The position numbers and the translations under genes are program-made. The notes under the pieces were generated by a model. The model saw only the letters and a list, made by a program, of their open reading frames with translations, was not told the DNA's origin and did not search any database. Below are positions 1-7,092 of a DNA stretch of 30,005 nt, piece after piece. Within the stretch, counting starts at the first letter, position 1. Each line of letters opens with the position of its first letter. The stretch comes from JAEZFI01 sp044508215. GTDB lineage: Bacteria; Actinomycetota; Acidimicrobiia; Acidimicrobiales; Microtrichaceae. Location: assembly GCA_044508215.1 (NCBI GenBank), contig JBIQID010000022.1:1-30005 (forward strand), given 5' to 3'.

Positions 1-20
1 CGGCGTTCCGGGCGCCCCGG

Positions 21-64
21 CGCGTCCGGGACGCGCCCTCGCCACGTCGAGTGGTGAGGGCGCG
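21..64. repeat. Nested inverted repeats at the window edge
   Basis: Two overlapping dyads are visible. Positions 21-35 form a perfect 7-bp inverted repeat around one base (CGCGTCC/GGACGCG). Positions 32-45 pair with 51-64 (14 bp with one G-T mismatch) around a 5-base loop. The two hairpins share bases 32-35, so they exclude each other. No T-tract follows on either strand. It may be the end of an upstream transcription unit, but the neighbouring gene lies outside the window. Confidence 0.4.
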
Positions 65-125
65 CCCGCGGACGCGTGAGGGCCACGTTCCGTGGCTCGG
101 CGGCCCCGCTGCCGCAGGCGGGAGC

Positions 126-131
126 TAACGT
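126..131 (+). promoter_or_regulatory. Candidate -10 box for the DUF222/HNH gene
   Basis: TAACGT fits the actinobacterial TANNNT -10 pattern. It would give a leader of about 75 nt before the GTG at 215. No convincing -35 is seen. The leader contains a perfect 7-bp inverted repeat with a 4-base loop at 169-186, just before the Shine-Dalgarno-like GAGAGG at 201-206. Confidence 0.3.
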
Positions 132-214
132 CGGCGGCCGACGCCGGGCCCAGCTGTGCCGGCCTGTCGGAGAAGGCGGCTTCTCCTCATCGACTGCTTC
201 GAGAGGACACCGCC

Positions 215-1282
215 GTGCAGACCGCTGCTGTCGCGCAGGACCGGGGGCCGGAGACGGACCTCGCCTCGCACATCCTCCACCTGGGTCGCACACTGGACTC
301 GATCCACCACGAGCTCGTCCACACCCTCGCGAGGTTCGACGAGTCCGGCGAGTGGGCCCGGGACGGCTACCACACCTGCTCGGCGTGGATCGCCGAGAAC
401 CTCCGGGTGGCGATGGGGACCGCACGTGAGTGGCTGCGGGTGGGGCATGCGCTCGAGGACCTGCCGGCCATCGATGCCTCCTTCCGCGAGCACCGCCTCT
501 CCTACGCCCAGGTGCGCACGCTGACCCGGATCGCCGTCGACCACCCCGACCGCGACGCCGAGCTGAGCGAGCTCGCGGAGGGAACTCCTGCCCGTGAGCT
601 CGCACGACGGCTCGCACGGTGGAGCACCGACAACGAGGACCAGGACGAGCTCGACCGACGGCACCGCCGGCAGACCGGCCTGTTCGCCCACGTGCAGCCC
701 GATGGGATGGGACAGATCACCCTTCGCCTGCCACCCGACGAGTACGGGACCGTGATGGCAGCGATCGACGACTTCGTGATGGCTCGACAGGACGAGTCAG
801 CATCCGACCCCGAAGAGGGTCGCCACGAGGACGACGCGTCCGCGGACGCGTCGAACGCCGGCCGCCCGAAGCGACCGTCGCTCGCCCACCAGCGCGCCCT
901 CGCGCTGGTGGCGCTGATCACCGGTGGCGGCTCAGGAGTCGTGACGGAGGTGATCCTCCATGTGAGAGGCGACGGGAACACGCTCCACGACGGCACGCCC
1001 GTGAGCGACAACGTCGTCGCGTCGAAGCTCCCCCACTCGTTCGTCCGGACGATGATCCACGACGCCGAGAGCAGGCCGATCAACGTGTCAGGTCGCCACC
1101 GCTACCCGACCAAGCGGCAGCGGCTGATCGTCGACGAACGCGAACCTCGGTGTGCGTGCGGCAGCGACGACCTGCTCGAGAAGCACCATGAGCCGCCGTT
1201 CGAAGAGAGCCAGCGCACCGTGGTGGACGAACTGGAGAACAAGTGCCCTCGATGCCACCGCCGGCGTCACGGACGCTCGTGA
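215..1282 (+). CDS. DUF222 / HNH endonuclease-domain protein
   Basis: This 355-residue protein belongs to the actinobacterial DUF222 plus HNH family, also known as the 13E12 repeat family, usually present in many genomic copies with no settled function. The long N-terminal half carries the helical DUF222 region (roughly residues 15-200), including the typical stretch of short helices rich in Arg and Glu. The C-terminal ~45 residues form an HNH-like zinc motif: CAC, then KHHEPPF (His about 324-325), an Asn near 342 and CPRCH followed by RRRH. The H-N-H residues therefore look intact, although the spacing is more compact than usual. I chose GTG 215 because GAGAGG lies about 8 nt upstream; the frame stays open back to an ATG at 92, which has no clear ribosome site and a basic, unfamily-like leader. 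Ala- and Asp-rich residues separate the two domains. A nuclease activity is inferred from the fold only. Confidence 0.85.
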   Translation: MQTAAVAQDRGPETDLASHILHLGRTLDSIHHELVHTLARFDESGEWARDGYHTCSAWIAENLRVAMGTAREWLRVGHALEDLPAIDASFREHRLSYAQVRTLTRIAVDHPDRDAELSELAEGTPARELARRLARWSTDNEDQDELDRRHRRQTGLFAHVQPDGMGQITLRLPPDEYGTVMAAIDDFVMARQDESASDPEEGRHEDDASADASNAGRPKRPSLAHQRALALVALITGGGSGVVTEVILHVRGDGNTLHDGTPVSDNVVASKLPHSFVRTMIHDAESRPINVSGRHRYPTKRQRLIVDEREPRCACGSDDLLEKHHEPPFEESQRTVVDELENKCPRCHRRRHGRS

Positions 1283-1310
1283 GCAGGCCGGCGAGGGTGG
1301 CAGGCCGGGC

Positions 1311-2771
1311 TCAGCTCGGCCAGACGATCGACTGCATCTCGGAGTAGGCGTGGAGGCCGAAGCTGCCGCCGTCGCGGCCGACGCCCGACTGCTTGAAGCC
1401 TCCGAAGGGCGCCTCGTGGTTCCGCTGCAGCGAGTTGATCCCGACGTTGCCGGAGCGGAGCCGCTTCGCCACCTCCCACGCACGGGACGTGTCCGAGCTG
1501 AAGACGTAGCTGTAGAGCCCGAAGTCCGAGTCGTTCGCGATCTGGATCGCCTCCTCCGGCTCGTCGAACGGCACCACCACGACGACGGGCCCGAAGATCT
1601 CCTCCCTCACCGGCGTCATGTCGTTGGTGCAGTCCACGAGCAGGGTGGGAGCGACGTAGAAGCCCTGCTCCATGTCGGGTCGTTCACCGCCGACGGCGAT
1701 CGTGGCGCCTTCTTCCACGCCCTTTGCGATGTAGCCCTCGACCCGGGAGCGATGGACGTCGGTGATGACCGGACCCACCACGGTCCCGCGGTCCAGCGGG
1801 TCGCCGACCTTCATGTGTCCCGCCGCCTGCTGCAGTCCCGCAACGAGTGCGTCGTGGACCCCTCGCTGCACGATCACCCGCGTCGGGGAGGTGCAGATCT
1901 GCCCGGAGTGGAAGCCCCACACCGAGCTGATGCCGCCGATCGCCGCCTTCAGGTCGGCGTCGTCGAACACGATGCAAGCGCCCTTGCCGCCCAGCTCCAG
2001 CAGCAGGCGCTTCATGTCGCCGCCCGCGACCTCGCCGATGCGGCGCCCCACCTGGGTGGAGCCGGTGAAGCTGATCATGTCGACGTGCGGCGAGGAGACG
2101 ATCGCCTCCGACGCCGCGATGTCGGTGCCGCAGGTCAGGTTGACGACGCCGGGCGGGAAGCCCGCTTCCTCGAAGATGCGCACCAGCTCGATGACGGCGA
2201 GCGGGTCCTGAGGGGCTGGCTTCACCACGACGGTGTTGCCCATGGCGAGCGCCGGGCCCAGCTTCCCCGCCATGTTCACGATCGGGAAGTTGTACGACGT
2301 GATGCAGCTCACCACCCCCACCGGCGCCCGGTTCGCGACCGCCGAGATGAGGCCGCCAGGAGCGAGCGCGGTGCTCGGCATCACCGACGGCTCGAGCGGG
2401 ATGATCCGCGGCTCCATCGCGCCACGGGCGTACCGACGGAACCGTGCGGCGGCCTGCGGCACCTGCATCGACTTGGTCACCCGCATGGTGGCGCCCGTCT
2501 CGGCCTGCACCAGCGGGACGAGGCGTTCGGACTTGGCGTCGATCAGGTCAGCGACCCGTTCGAGCAGCTCGGCGCGGTGCTCGGGCGTGGTGGCGCTCCA
2601 CGCATCGAAGGCGTCGCGTGCCGCCTCCGTCGCCGCGAGCGACTGGGCGACCGATGCCTGGGGCGCCGCGCCGACGACTTCCTCGGTGGCCGGGTTCACG
2701 ATGTCGTAGGTGCCGGCCTCGCCGTCGACCCACTCGCCTCCGATGTAGAGCTGGTAGGGCGTCTCGGACAT
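1311..2771 (-). CDS. NAD(P)-dependent aldehyde dehydrogenase
   Basis: This 486-residue protein is a full-length aldehyde dehydrogenase of the ALDH superfamily, oxidising an aldehyde to the acid with NAD(P)+ in the cytoplasm. The catalytic set is complete: Asn161 (in SYNFP), Lys184 (VVKPAP), general base Glu259 (LELGGKG) and nucleophile Cys293 (GQICTS). The FTGST cofactor loop lies near 235-239. The ATG at 2771 is preceded by GGGAG about 8 nt away. The gene stands alone on the minus strand, convergent with the HNH gene (28-bp gap) and divergent from the coiled-coil gene. A KstR-like palindrome lies in its promoter (2815-2828), which suggests a role in lipid, steroid or similar aldehyde metabolism. 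The substrate cannot be read from the sequence. Confidence 0.93.
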   Translation of the reverse strand: MSETPYQLYIGGEWVDGEAGTYDIVNPATEEVVGAAPQASVAQSLAATEAARDAFDAWSATTPEHRAELLERVADLIDAKSERLVPLVQAETGATMRVTKSMQVPQAAARFRRYARGAMEPRIIPLEPSVMPSTALAPGGLISAVANRAPVGVVSCITSYNFPIVNMAGKLGPALAMGNTVVVKPAPQDPLAVIELVRIFEEAGFPPGVVNLTCGTDIAASEAIVSSPHVDMISFTGSTQVGRRIGEVAGGDMKRLLLELGGKGACIVFDDADLKAAIGGISSVWGFHSGQICTSPTRVIVQRGVHDALVAGLQQAAGHMKVGDPLDRGTVVGPVITDVHRSRVEGYIAKGVEEGATIAVGGERPDMEQGFYVAPTLLVDCTNDMTPVREEIFGPVVVVVPFDEPEEAIQIANDSDFGLYSYVFSSDTSRAWEVAKRLRSGNVGINSLQRNHEAPFGGFKQSGVGRDGGSFGLHAYSEMQSIVWPS

Positions 2772-2814
2772 GTGTGGGGCTCCCGGGTGCAGGCTCGTTC
2801 GCAGTGCCGCGAAC

Positions 2815-2828
2815 TAGAACGCGTTCCA
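2815..2828. promoter_or_regulatory. KstR-like palindromic operator before the aldehyde dehydrogenase
   Basis: TAGAACGCGTTCCA is a 14-bp dyad with one mismatch (core GAACGCGTTC is perfect). It matches the published KstR pattern TAGAACNNGTTCTA at 13 of the symmetric positions allowing the two free central bases. It sits just downstream of the minus-strand -10 box at 2833-2838, across the expected transcription start, where a bound TetR-family repressor would block initiation. No KstR-like regulator can be assigned within the window. Confidence 0.5.
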
Positions 2829-2832
2829 CCGA

Positions 2833-2838
2833 ACACTA
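2833..2838 (-). promoter_or_regulatory. -10 box of the aldehyde dehydrogenase
   Basis: Read on the minus strand this is TAGTGT, a TANNNT -10 hexamer. Start of transcription is expected about 7 nt further on, inside the palindrome at 2815-2828. The leader would be about 55 nt. Confidence 0.45.
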
Positions 2839-2874
2839 CCGATCGCCCCCGGGACCCGTCAGACGGGGCACTCG

Positions 2875-2880
2875 TATGCT
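2875..2880 (+). promoter_or_regulatory. -10 box of a probable leaderless transcript
   Basis: TATGCT is followed by exactly 7 nt and then the ATG at 2888. With the usual 6-8 nt distance from -10 to +1, the transcript would begin at the start codon. This is why I prefer ATG 2888 over the in-frame ATG at 2876, which lies inside the box. Confidence 0.5.
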
Positions 2881-2887
2881 CTGGGCG

Positions 2888-3478
2888 ATGTTCCGTCGCC
2901 GAAGAGCTGCGACCCCGGATCCGCTCGCGGCGGTGCAGCCCGCGCAGCTGCACGATCGCTGGCGGGACCCGGTCCATCACGTGCTGGCGGCACGGCAACG
3001 CTTCGCTTCCCTTGTCGCCTCGCTGCAGAGCGGCCCCATCCGGGAGCGGCTGGCCAACGTCAGCGAAGAGATCGACCGGTCGGTCCTGGCGACGTGGGCG
3101 ACCGCGCTGCGAGCCCAGGACCTCGAGGTGGCTCTCGCCCAGATGGACCAGGTGGCAGCGCGCGACCGCCTGAAGGACGCGCGCCGGCGTCTGGCGGAGC
3201 TCCAGGACGCCGCTGCCCCGGCGGCCGAGCAGGCCCACGCCGCCGAGGAGGTCGCGTTCGCCGAGCAGCAGTTCGCCTCGATCAATCGGATGCGAACCAG
3301 GTTGGAGGAGATCACCGCCTCGCTCACCCGCGCCCAGCGGGACGTGGACACCTCGATCACGCTCGCTGCCGAGGTGGCGTTCAGCTCGACGGGCGCCGAT
3401 CCGACGGCGTCGCTCACCAGGGCCGTGGGCGAGCTCTCAGCGCTCCAGGCGGCTCTGGCCGACCTCGACCGCTACTAG
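2888..3478 (+). CDS. Small predicted coiled-coil protein, function unknown
   Basis: I do not recognise this 196-residue protein as a named family. It begins with a short basic stretch (MFRRRRAA). From about residue 15 onward it is almost wholly helical in composition: rich in Ala, Glu, Gln, Arg and Leu with heptad-like spacing, especially around residues 85-160. It has no signal peptide or transmembrane segment, so it is probably cytoplasmic. The codon pattern and the absence of Pro/Gly breaks support a real gene. Start ATG 2888 is chosen from the -10 box exactly 7 nt upstream. It is divergent from the aldehyde dehydrogenase and convergent with the zinc-ribbon gene, so context gives little functional guidance. 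A structural or scaffold role is only a guess. Confidence 0.7.
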   Translation: MFRRRRAATPDPLAAVQPAQLHDRWRDPVHHVLAARQRFASLVASLQSGPIRERLANVSEEIDRSVLATWATALRAQDLEVALAQMDQVAARDRLKDARRRLAELQDAAAPAAEQAHAAEEVAFAEQQFASINRMRTRLEEITASLTRAQRDVDTSITLAAEVAFSSTGADPTASLTRAVGELSALQAALADLDRY

Positions 3479-3537
3479 CCCGACGACGCCCGGGGAACGA
3501 GGGCGGAACGGAGCGGAGCGACCGAGACCTCGAAAGG

Positions 3538-3888
3538 TCAATCGAAGTCGAAGAGGTCCTCGAGGAACGACCGTCGCCGCTTGCTGCGGTACCGATCGTC
3601 CCGGTACCGATCGTCCCGGTACCGATCCTCCCGATGGCGCTCCTCCCGGTACCGGTCGCCACTCCGGGGCGCCTCGTACCGCGGTTCCGCCGGTGGGGGC
3701 GACGGCTGGGGCGACGACGGAGCGGCCGCCTCGGCACTCCCCCGGACGACCGCTGGGGCAGCTCGTTCGATGATCTTGTCGAGCTCGCCACGGTCGAGCC
3801 ACACGCCGCGGCACTGCGGGCAGTGGTCGATCTCGATGCCTTCACGGCTCGAGATCACGAGGACGACGTCACACACCGGGCAGCGCAT
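3538..3888 (-). CDS. TFIIB-type zinc-ribbon protein with DRYRD repeats
   Basis: This 116-residue protein starts with a zinc ribbon (residues 1-45): CPVC near residue 3, then HCPQCRGVWLDRGELDKI, the signature of the zf-TFIIB family of small bacterial proteins. The second half is a Pro/Ala-rich linker followed by five-residue repeats of the DRYRD/DRYRE type (encoded by the 15-bp repeats at 3587-3661), a basic KRRR patch and an acidic FLEDLFDFD tail. The low-complexity part is highly charged and probably disordered. The start is supported by a -10 box (3896-3901) 7 nt before the ATG, so the mRNA is probably leaderless. Function is unknown; binding of nucleic acid or protein partners is plausible from the ribbon and the charged tail. 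Confidence 0.85.
   Translation of the reverse strand: MRCPVCDVVLVISSREGIEIDHCPQCRGVWLDRGELDKIIERAAPAVVRGSAEAAAPSSPQPSPPPAEPRYEAPRSGDRYREERHREDRYRDDRYRDDRYRSKRRRSFLEDLFDFD
3587..3661. repeat. Five tandem 15-bp coding repeats
   Basis: Five abutting 15-bp units begin at 3587, 3602, 3617, 3632 and 3647. The first two are identical (CGGTACCGATCGTCC), the third differs at one base and the last two are diverged. They lie in frame inside the zinc-ribbon gene and encode its Arg/Tyr/Asp pentapeptide repeat, so copy number can change without a frameshift. Confidence 0.85.
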
Positions 3889-3895
3889 GTCCGGA

Positions 3896-3901
3896 ACGCT
3901 A
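3896..3901 (-). promoter_or_regulatory. -10 box of the zinc-ribbon gene, probably leaderless
   Basis: On the minus strand TAGCGT is followed by 7 nt and the ATG at 3888. The same geometry recurs at other genes in the window. Confidence 0.5.
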
Positions 3902-3919
3902 CCGGCGCGCTGGCCCCCA

Positions 3920-3966
3920 CCCGACCGCGACCCACCCGGCCGCTACCCGCCCGACCGCGACCCACC
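3920..3966. repeat. 17-bp direct repeat between two minus-strand genes
   Basis: CCCGACCGCGACCCACC occurs at 3920-3936 and again at 3950-3966, a 30-bp period. It lies in the 99-bp space between the zinc-ribbon start and the amidohydrolase end. No function is apparent; it may simply be local duplication in GC-rich spacer DNA. Confidence 0.6.
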
Positions 3967-3987
3967 AGGACGTGGGCCAGTCGCCGG

Positions 3988-5199
3988 TCAGGGTGCGAAG
4001 TCGAGCCCGAGCATCTCGATGGCGTTGCCCCGCACCAGCTTGCGGATCACGTCCGCGGGCAGGTGGCCCATCAGCTTCTGGGCGGTCTCCTTCGAGTGCG
4101 GCCAGGTGCTGTCGGAGTGCGGGTAGTCCGTCTCGAAGCAGATGTTCGACACGCCGCACTTCTCGAGGTTGTCGAGGCCGTACTCGTCGTCGAAGAAGCA
4201 GCCGTAGATCTGGCGGTAGTAGTAGGTGCTCGGCGGCTCCTTCACCACGTCGGAGACGCCGCCCCAGGCCCGGTTCTCCTCCCAGACCTTGTCGGCCCGC
4301 TCGAGGATGTAGGGGATCCAGCCGATCTGGCCCTCGCTGTAGGAGAGCTTCAGCTCGGGCAGCCGGGCGAGCCATCCGGAGAACAGCCAGTCGGTCATCG
4401 AGCTCATGGCGTTGCCGAACGTGAGCGTGGAACCCACTGCGGCGGGAGCGTCGGCGGACGTCGACGGCATCTTCGACGAGCTGCCGATGTGCATGTTGAT
4501 CACGGTGCCGGTCTCGGCGCACGCCCGGAAGAACGGCTCCCAGTAGTCGGTGTGGATCGACGGGAGGCCGAGGTACGGCGGGATCTCGGAGAAGCACACG
4601 GCCCGCACGCCGCGCTCGGCGTTGCGCCGGATCTCGGCGGCGGCCAGCTCGGCGTCCCAGAGCTGGATGATGATCAGCGGGATGAGGCGACCGTTGGAGC
4701 CGCCGCACCACTCCTCGACCATCCAGTCGTTGTAGGCCTTCACGCAGAGGTCGGAGAGCTCCTTGTCCTGGGCCTCCATGAAGGTCTGCCCGCAGAAGCG
4801 GGGGAAGGACGGGAAGCACATCTGCGCTTCGGTCCAGTTGACGTCCATGTCCTCGATGCGGGCGACGGGGTCCCAGCAGCCCTTGCGCATCTCCTCGTAG
4901 GTGATGCCGACGACCTTCACCTCGTCGCGGTCGAAGCCGGCGGCCGCCGAGAGGCGGGTCTGGGGGATCTTCTTGTCCTCGTACACCCACCAGTCGCACA
5001 GGTCGCCGTCGTCGGAGGGCTCGTAGGAGAACACGCCGCCCACGAACTGCATGTGGCCCCGCTCCTGGACCACGCGCGGGCCGACGTCCCGGTACTTGGC
5101 CGGGAGGCGGTCCTGCCACACGTTGCCGTGCTCGATGACGTGGTCGTCGACCGAGATCAGCTTGGGGAAGTCGTTCGAGGCATCAGTCGCAGCGCCCAT
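3988..5199 (-). CDS. Amidohydrolase family 2 metal-dependent hydrolase
   Basis: This 403-residue protein is an amidohydrolase-2 (PF04909) TIM-barrel enzyme, a family of metal-dependent hydrolases and decarboxylases such as those of the ACMSD group. Visible features are the first-strand metal motif region SVDDHVIE (Asp18/Asp19/His20), a central His237 in INMHIGS and the C-terminal ETDYPHSDS with Asp358 and His361. The second His of a canonical HxH pair is not evident, which is common in this actinobacterial subfamily. Close relatives are numerous in Acidimicrobiia and mycobacteria, often beside acyl-CoA and steroid-type catabolic genes. The gene has its own promoter with a -10 box 6 nt before the ATG and a palindrome CTGAC-N5-GTCAG at 5221-5235, shared with the CoA transferase and the acyl-CoA ligase operon. 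The substrate is unknown. Confidence 0.9.
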   Translation of the reverse strand: MGAATDASNDFPKLISVDDHVIEHGNVWQDRLPAKYRDVGPRVVQERGHMQFVGGVFSYEPSDDGDLCDWWVYEDKKIPQTRLSAAAGFDRDEVKVVGITYEEMRKGCWDPVARIEDMDVNWTEAQMCFPSFPRFCGQTFMEAQDKELSDLCVKAYNDWMVEEWCGGSNGRLIPLIIIQLWDAELAAAEIRRNAERGVRAVCFSEIPPYLGLPSIHTDYWEPFFRACAETGTVINMHIGSSSKMPSTSADAPAAVGSTLTFGNAMSSMTDWLFSGWLARLPELKLSYSEGQIGWIPYILERADKVWEENRAWGGVSDVVKEPPSTYYYRQIYGCFFDDEYGLDNLEKCGVSNICFETDYPHSDSTWPHSKETAQKLMGHLPADVIRKLVRGNAIEMLGLDFAP

Positions 5200-5205
5200 G
5201 CGATC

Positions 5206-5211
5206 AGGCTA
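5206..5211 (-). promoter_or_regulatory. -10 box of the amidohydrolase
   Basis: On the minus strand TAGCCT is followed by 6 nt and the ATG at 5199. An AGGAG also lies about 12 nt before the ATG, a little far for a ribosome site, so the leaderless reading is preferred but not certain. Confidence 0.4.
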
Positions 5212-5220
5212 CTCCTGAAT

Positions 5221-5235
5221 CTGACGGGTCGTCAG
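5221..5235. promoter_or_regulatory. Palindromic operator CTGAC-N5-GTCAG, copy 1
   Basis: CTGACGGGTCGTCAG is a perfect 6-bp dyad around three bases. It lies about 10 bp upstream of the -10 box of the amidohydrolase, in the -35/spacer region. The identical 15-mer is found at 28339-28353 and a variant with a different centre at 24373-24387. Confidence 0.65.
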
Positions 5236-5289
5236 GTCCCCTCGCGCGGTCCCGACGGGGCGGGAACGTCCCGGGATCTGGCGTTCCCC

Positions 5290-5766
5290 TCAGCCGAGGC
5301 TGGTCGCCTGGATGACCAGCCCGAGGTTCCAGCCGACCACGACGGCGTAGATGATGACCACCGCTGCAGTGGCCCGATCGACCAGGCGCCGCTCGACGGG
5401 GCTGATCATGAGCAGCCATCCGACGAGGAGAGCGACGCCGCACTTCAGCACCAGCGGGGTGAGCGAGTGGTCGATGATCGGCCGGACCAGCGGGTTCGCC
5501 TCGTGGCCGCCGTTGGCCAGCACCACCTTGGTGAGGATCACGTCCAGCAGGTTGAGGAGGACGAGGGCGAAGGCGAGGAACCACCGGTGGAACGGGATCC
5601 GACCGTCGGGCAGCTCGGCCGGCCCGGGTTCGTCGAGCGGCTCCCACGGCGCACGGTCGTCGAGGAGGGCGGCTTCCGGGGCGAGATGTCGATCGTCGTC
5701 CCGTCCGTGGCCCACGCCGTGCACGGTACGGATGCCAGCAGGGCACCACAAGCCGCGCCGGGTCAC
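5290..5766 (-). CDS. DUF5658-type small membrane protein
   Basis: This 158-residue protein has an N-terminal soluble stretch of about 60 residues followed by three hydrophobic segments (roughly residues 63-82, 105-122 and 133-155). The first carries the pattern LLDVILTKVVLANGGHEANPLV, split here as LLDVILTKV then GGHEANPLV, typical of DUF5658-like membrane proteins. It starts with GTG at 5766, overlapping the TGA of the upstream SDR by four bases (GTGA), so translation is probably coupled. Its product would sit in the cytoplasmic membrane. Its biochemical role is unknown and the link to the SDR may be only transcriptional. Confidence 0.75.
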   Translation of the reverse strand: MTRRGLWCPAGIRTVHGVGHGRDDDRHLAPEAALLDDRAPWEPLDEPGPAELPDGRIPFHRWFLAFALVLLNLLDVILTKVVLANGGHEANPLVRPIIDHSLTPLVLKCGVALLVGWLLMISPVERRLVDRATAAVVIIYAVVVGWNLGLVIQATSLG

Positions 5767-6549
5767 CCCTCCAGGAGGCCTCGGAGCAGGTCGTGGGTCT
5801 GCGCGCTGACGAGCGACGAGCCGCCGTCGATCACCACGTTCTGGCCGGTCACGTACGCGGCGGCGGGTGAGCAGAGGAAGCGGATGACCCCGATCACGTC
5901 GGGCGGCTGGCCCACCCGACCGAGCGGGGTGCCGCGCTCGAGGCGCTCCCGCTGGCGGTCGTCGTCGACGAGGAACGAGTTGAGCGGGGTGCGCACGAAG
6001 CCCGGCGACACGCAGTTCACCGTGATGTCCGGCGCTTCCTCGAGGGCTGCAGCCATCGTGAGCGAGATCACCCCGGCCTTCGCCGCGGAGTACGGCCCTT
6101 CGCCCCAGGTCGGGCGCACCCCCGACACCGACGACACGTTCACGATCGAACCGCCGCCGTTCGCCCGCAGCAGCGGGACCGCGGCTCGGATGCCGTTGAA
6201 CACGCCGTGGAGGTTCACCCGGACGAGGAGGTCGAACTCCGCGTCGGTGTGGTCGACGAGCCGCTTCAGGTTTCCGACGCCGGCGTTGTTCACCACCGCG
6301 GTCAGGCCGCCGAGCGCCGCGTCGAGCTCCCCCATGGCTGCGGTGAGCCCCGGTCCGTCCGCCACGTCGGCGACCCGGGCGACGGCTGCGTCGCCCAGCT
6401 CGGCGGCGACCTCAGCGAGCGGCTCGGCGCGCCGGTCGAGGAGCCCCACGCGACCACCGCTGCGAACGACGTCTCGGGCCAGCTCGGCGCCGAGGCCGGA
6501 CGCCGCACCGGTGATCAGCACCACCTCCGAACCGACGCCCCCGGAGCCG
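5763..6549 (-). CDS. Short-chain dehydrogenase/reductase (5' end lost in the gap)
   Basis: About 262 residues of a classical SDR are visible before the sequence runs into the N block. The Rossmann motif TGAASGLG, the structural NNAG motif and the catalytic Ser and YSAAK are all present, followed by the usual PGFVRTPL segment and a C-terminal GQNVVIDGGSS. It is therefore essentially full length; only the first few codons and the start are missing. It would oxidise or reduce an alcohol/ketone with NAD(P)(H). It is followed by the DUF5658 gene with a GTGA overlap and preceded, across the gap, by an EthD-like gene on the same strand, so an operon is likely. Substrate unknown. Confidence 0.9.
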
Positions 6550-6649
6550 NNNNNNNNNNNNNNNNNNNNNNNNNNNNNNNNNNNNNNNNNNNNNNNNNNN
6601 NNNNNNNNNNNNNNNNNNNNNNNNNNNNNNNNNNNNNNNNNNNNNNNNN
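6550..6649. other. Assembly gap (100 N)
   Basis: Exactly 100 N, a conventional placeholder for a gap of unknown size. It separates the EthD-like gene (stop not seen) from the SDR (start not seen). Confidence 0.97.
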
Positions 6650-6985
6650 GACGACCGTCGGTTCCTCGCAGATCACGAACTCGACCTTCTCCGTGTCGAG
6701 GAACCGGCCTTCGTCGGGAGCGATCAGCTCGGCGTAGGCGGGCTCGGCGAGGAACGCCTTGAACGCGTCGAGGTCCTCGAACCACTGCACGGCGACACCG
6801 TCGAGGTCCTGGTTGCCGGACCACGGTGACGGCGCATGGCGAGGGTGCTGTTCGTAGCGGACGATGTGCCGGGCGAGCTCCGGCGTGTCGCGGATGAGCG
6901 GGCCGTGGTGGTCCCGCCAGTGGCGCACGAACTCGTCGTGCGACATGTCGGAACGCCGCCGCAGGAATGCGAACAGCTTCACCAT
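6650..6985 (-). CDS. EthD-domain protein (3' end lost in the gap)
   Basis: The visible 112 residues form an EthD-like ferredoxin-fold domain, a family first linked to ether degradation and also including small decarboxylase- or cyclase-like enzymes. Typical features are MVKLFAFLRRR at the start, then DEFVRHWRDHHGPL with the paired His, and the FEDLDAFKAFL segment. At this length the single domain is almost complete. The ATG at 6985 follows GGAGG by about 6 nt, a strong ribosome site. It lies just upstream of the SDR across the gap and probably shares its transcript. The role is unknown; such proteins often accompany dehydrogenases in catabolic clusters. Confidence 0.85.
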
Positions 6986-7055
6986 GGTGCGCCTCCTCCC
7001 GTGGCGGAGCCCACAGCGCAGCGTGCCGTCCCCGCCTGCTCTGCACTTCGCTGGG

Positions 7056-7061
7056 TAGGGT
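7056..7061 (+). promoter_or_regulatory. -10 box of the cyclic-nucleotide-binding gene
   Basis: TAGGGT fits TANNNT. Transcription would start near 7068, giving a leader of about 25 nt that contains GGAGGA (7080-7085), well placed 7 nt before the ATG at 7093. Confidence 0.45.
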
Positions 7062-7092
7062 GACCGCACGGCCACGACCGGAGGACCGCTCC

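Noticed and set aside
215..1282. HNH protein as part of a restriction or defence island
   Set aside because: No methyltransferase, helicase or other defence gene is nearby; DUF222/HNH proteins are widespread multi-copy genes in actinobacteria.
2855..2867. CCCGT-CAG-ACGGG dyad before the coiled-coil gene as a fourth copy of the TetR operator
   Set aside because: It carries only one half (CCCGTCAG) of the CTGAC-N5-GTCAG site and the wrong arm order; it is a short dyad likely by chance in GC-rich DNA.
1152..3173. Long plus-strand open frame opposite the aldehyde dehydrogenase
   Set aside because: It is Arg/Ala/Gly/Asp-rich with no family features and mirrors a well-supported gene; typical antisense shadow in high-GC DNA.
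3587..3661. CRISPR-like or regulatory repeats
   Set aside because: The units abut without spacers, are 15 bp long and encode an in-frame protein repeat.
3094..6762. Open frame of over 1200 codons on the plus strand
   Set aside because: It runs antisense through three good genes and across the N block, with low-complexity composition; not a gene.
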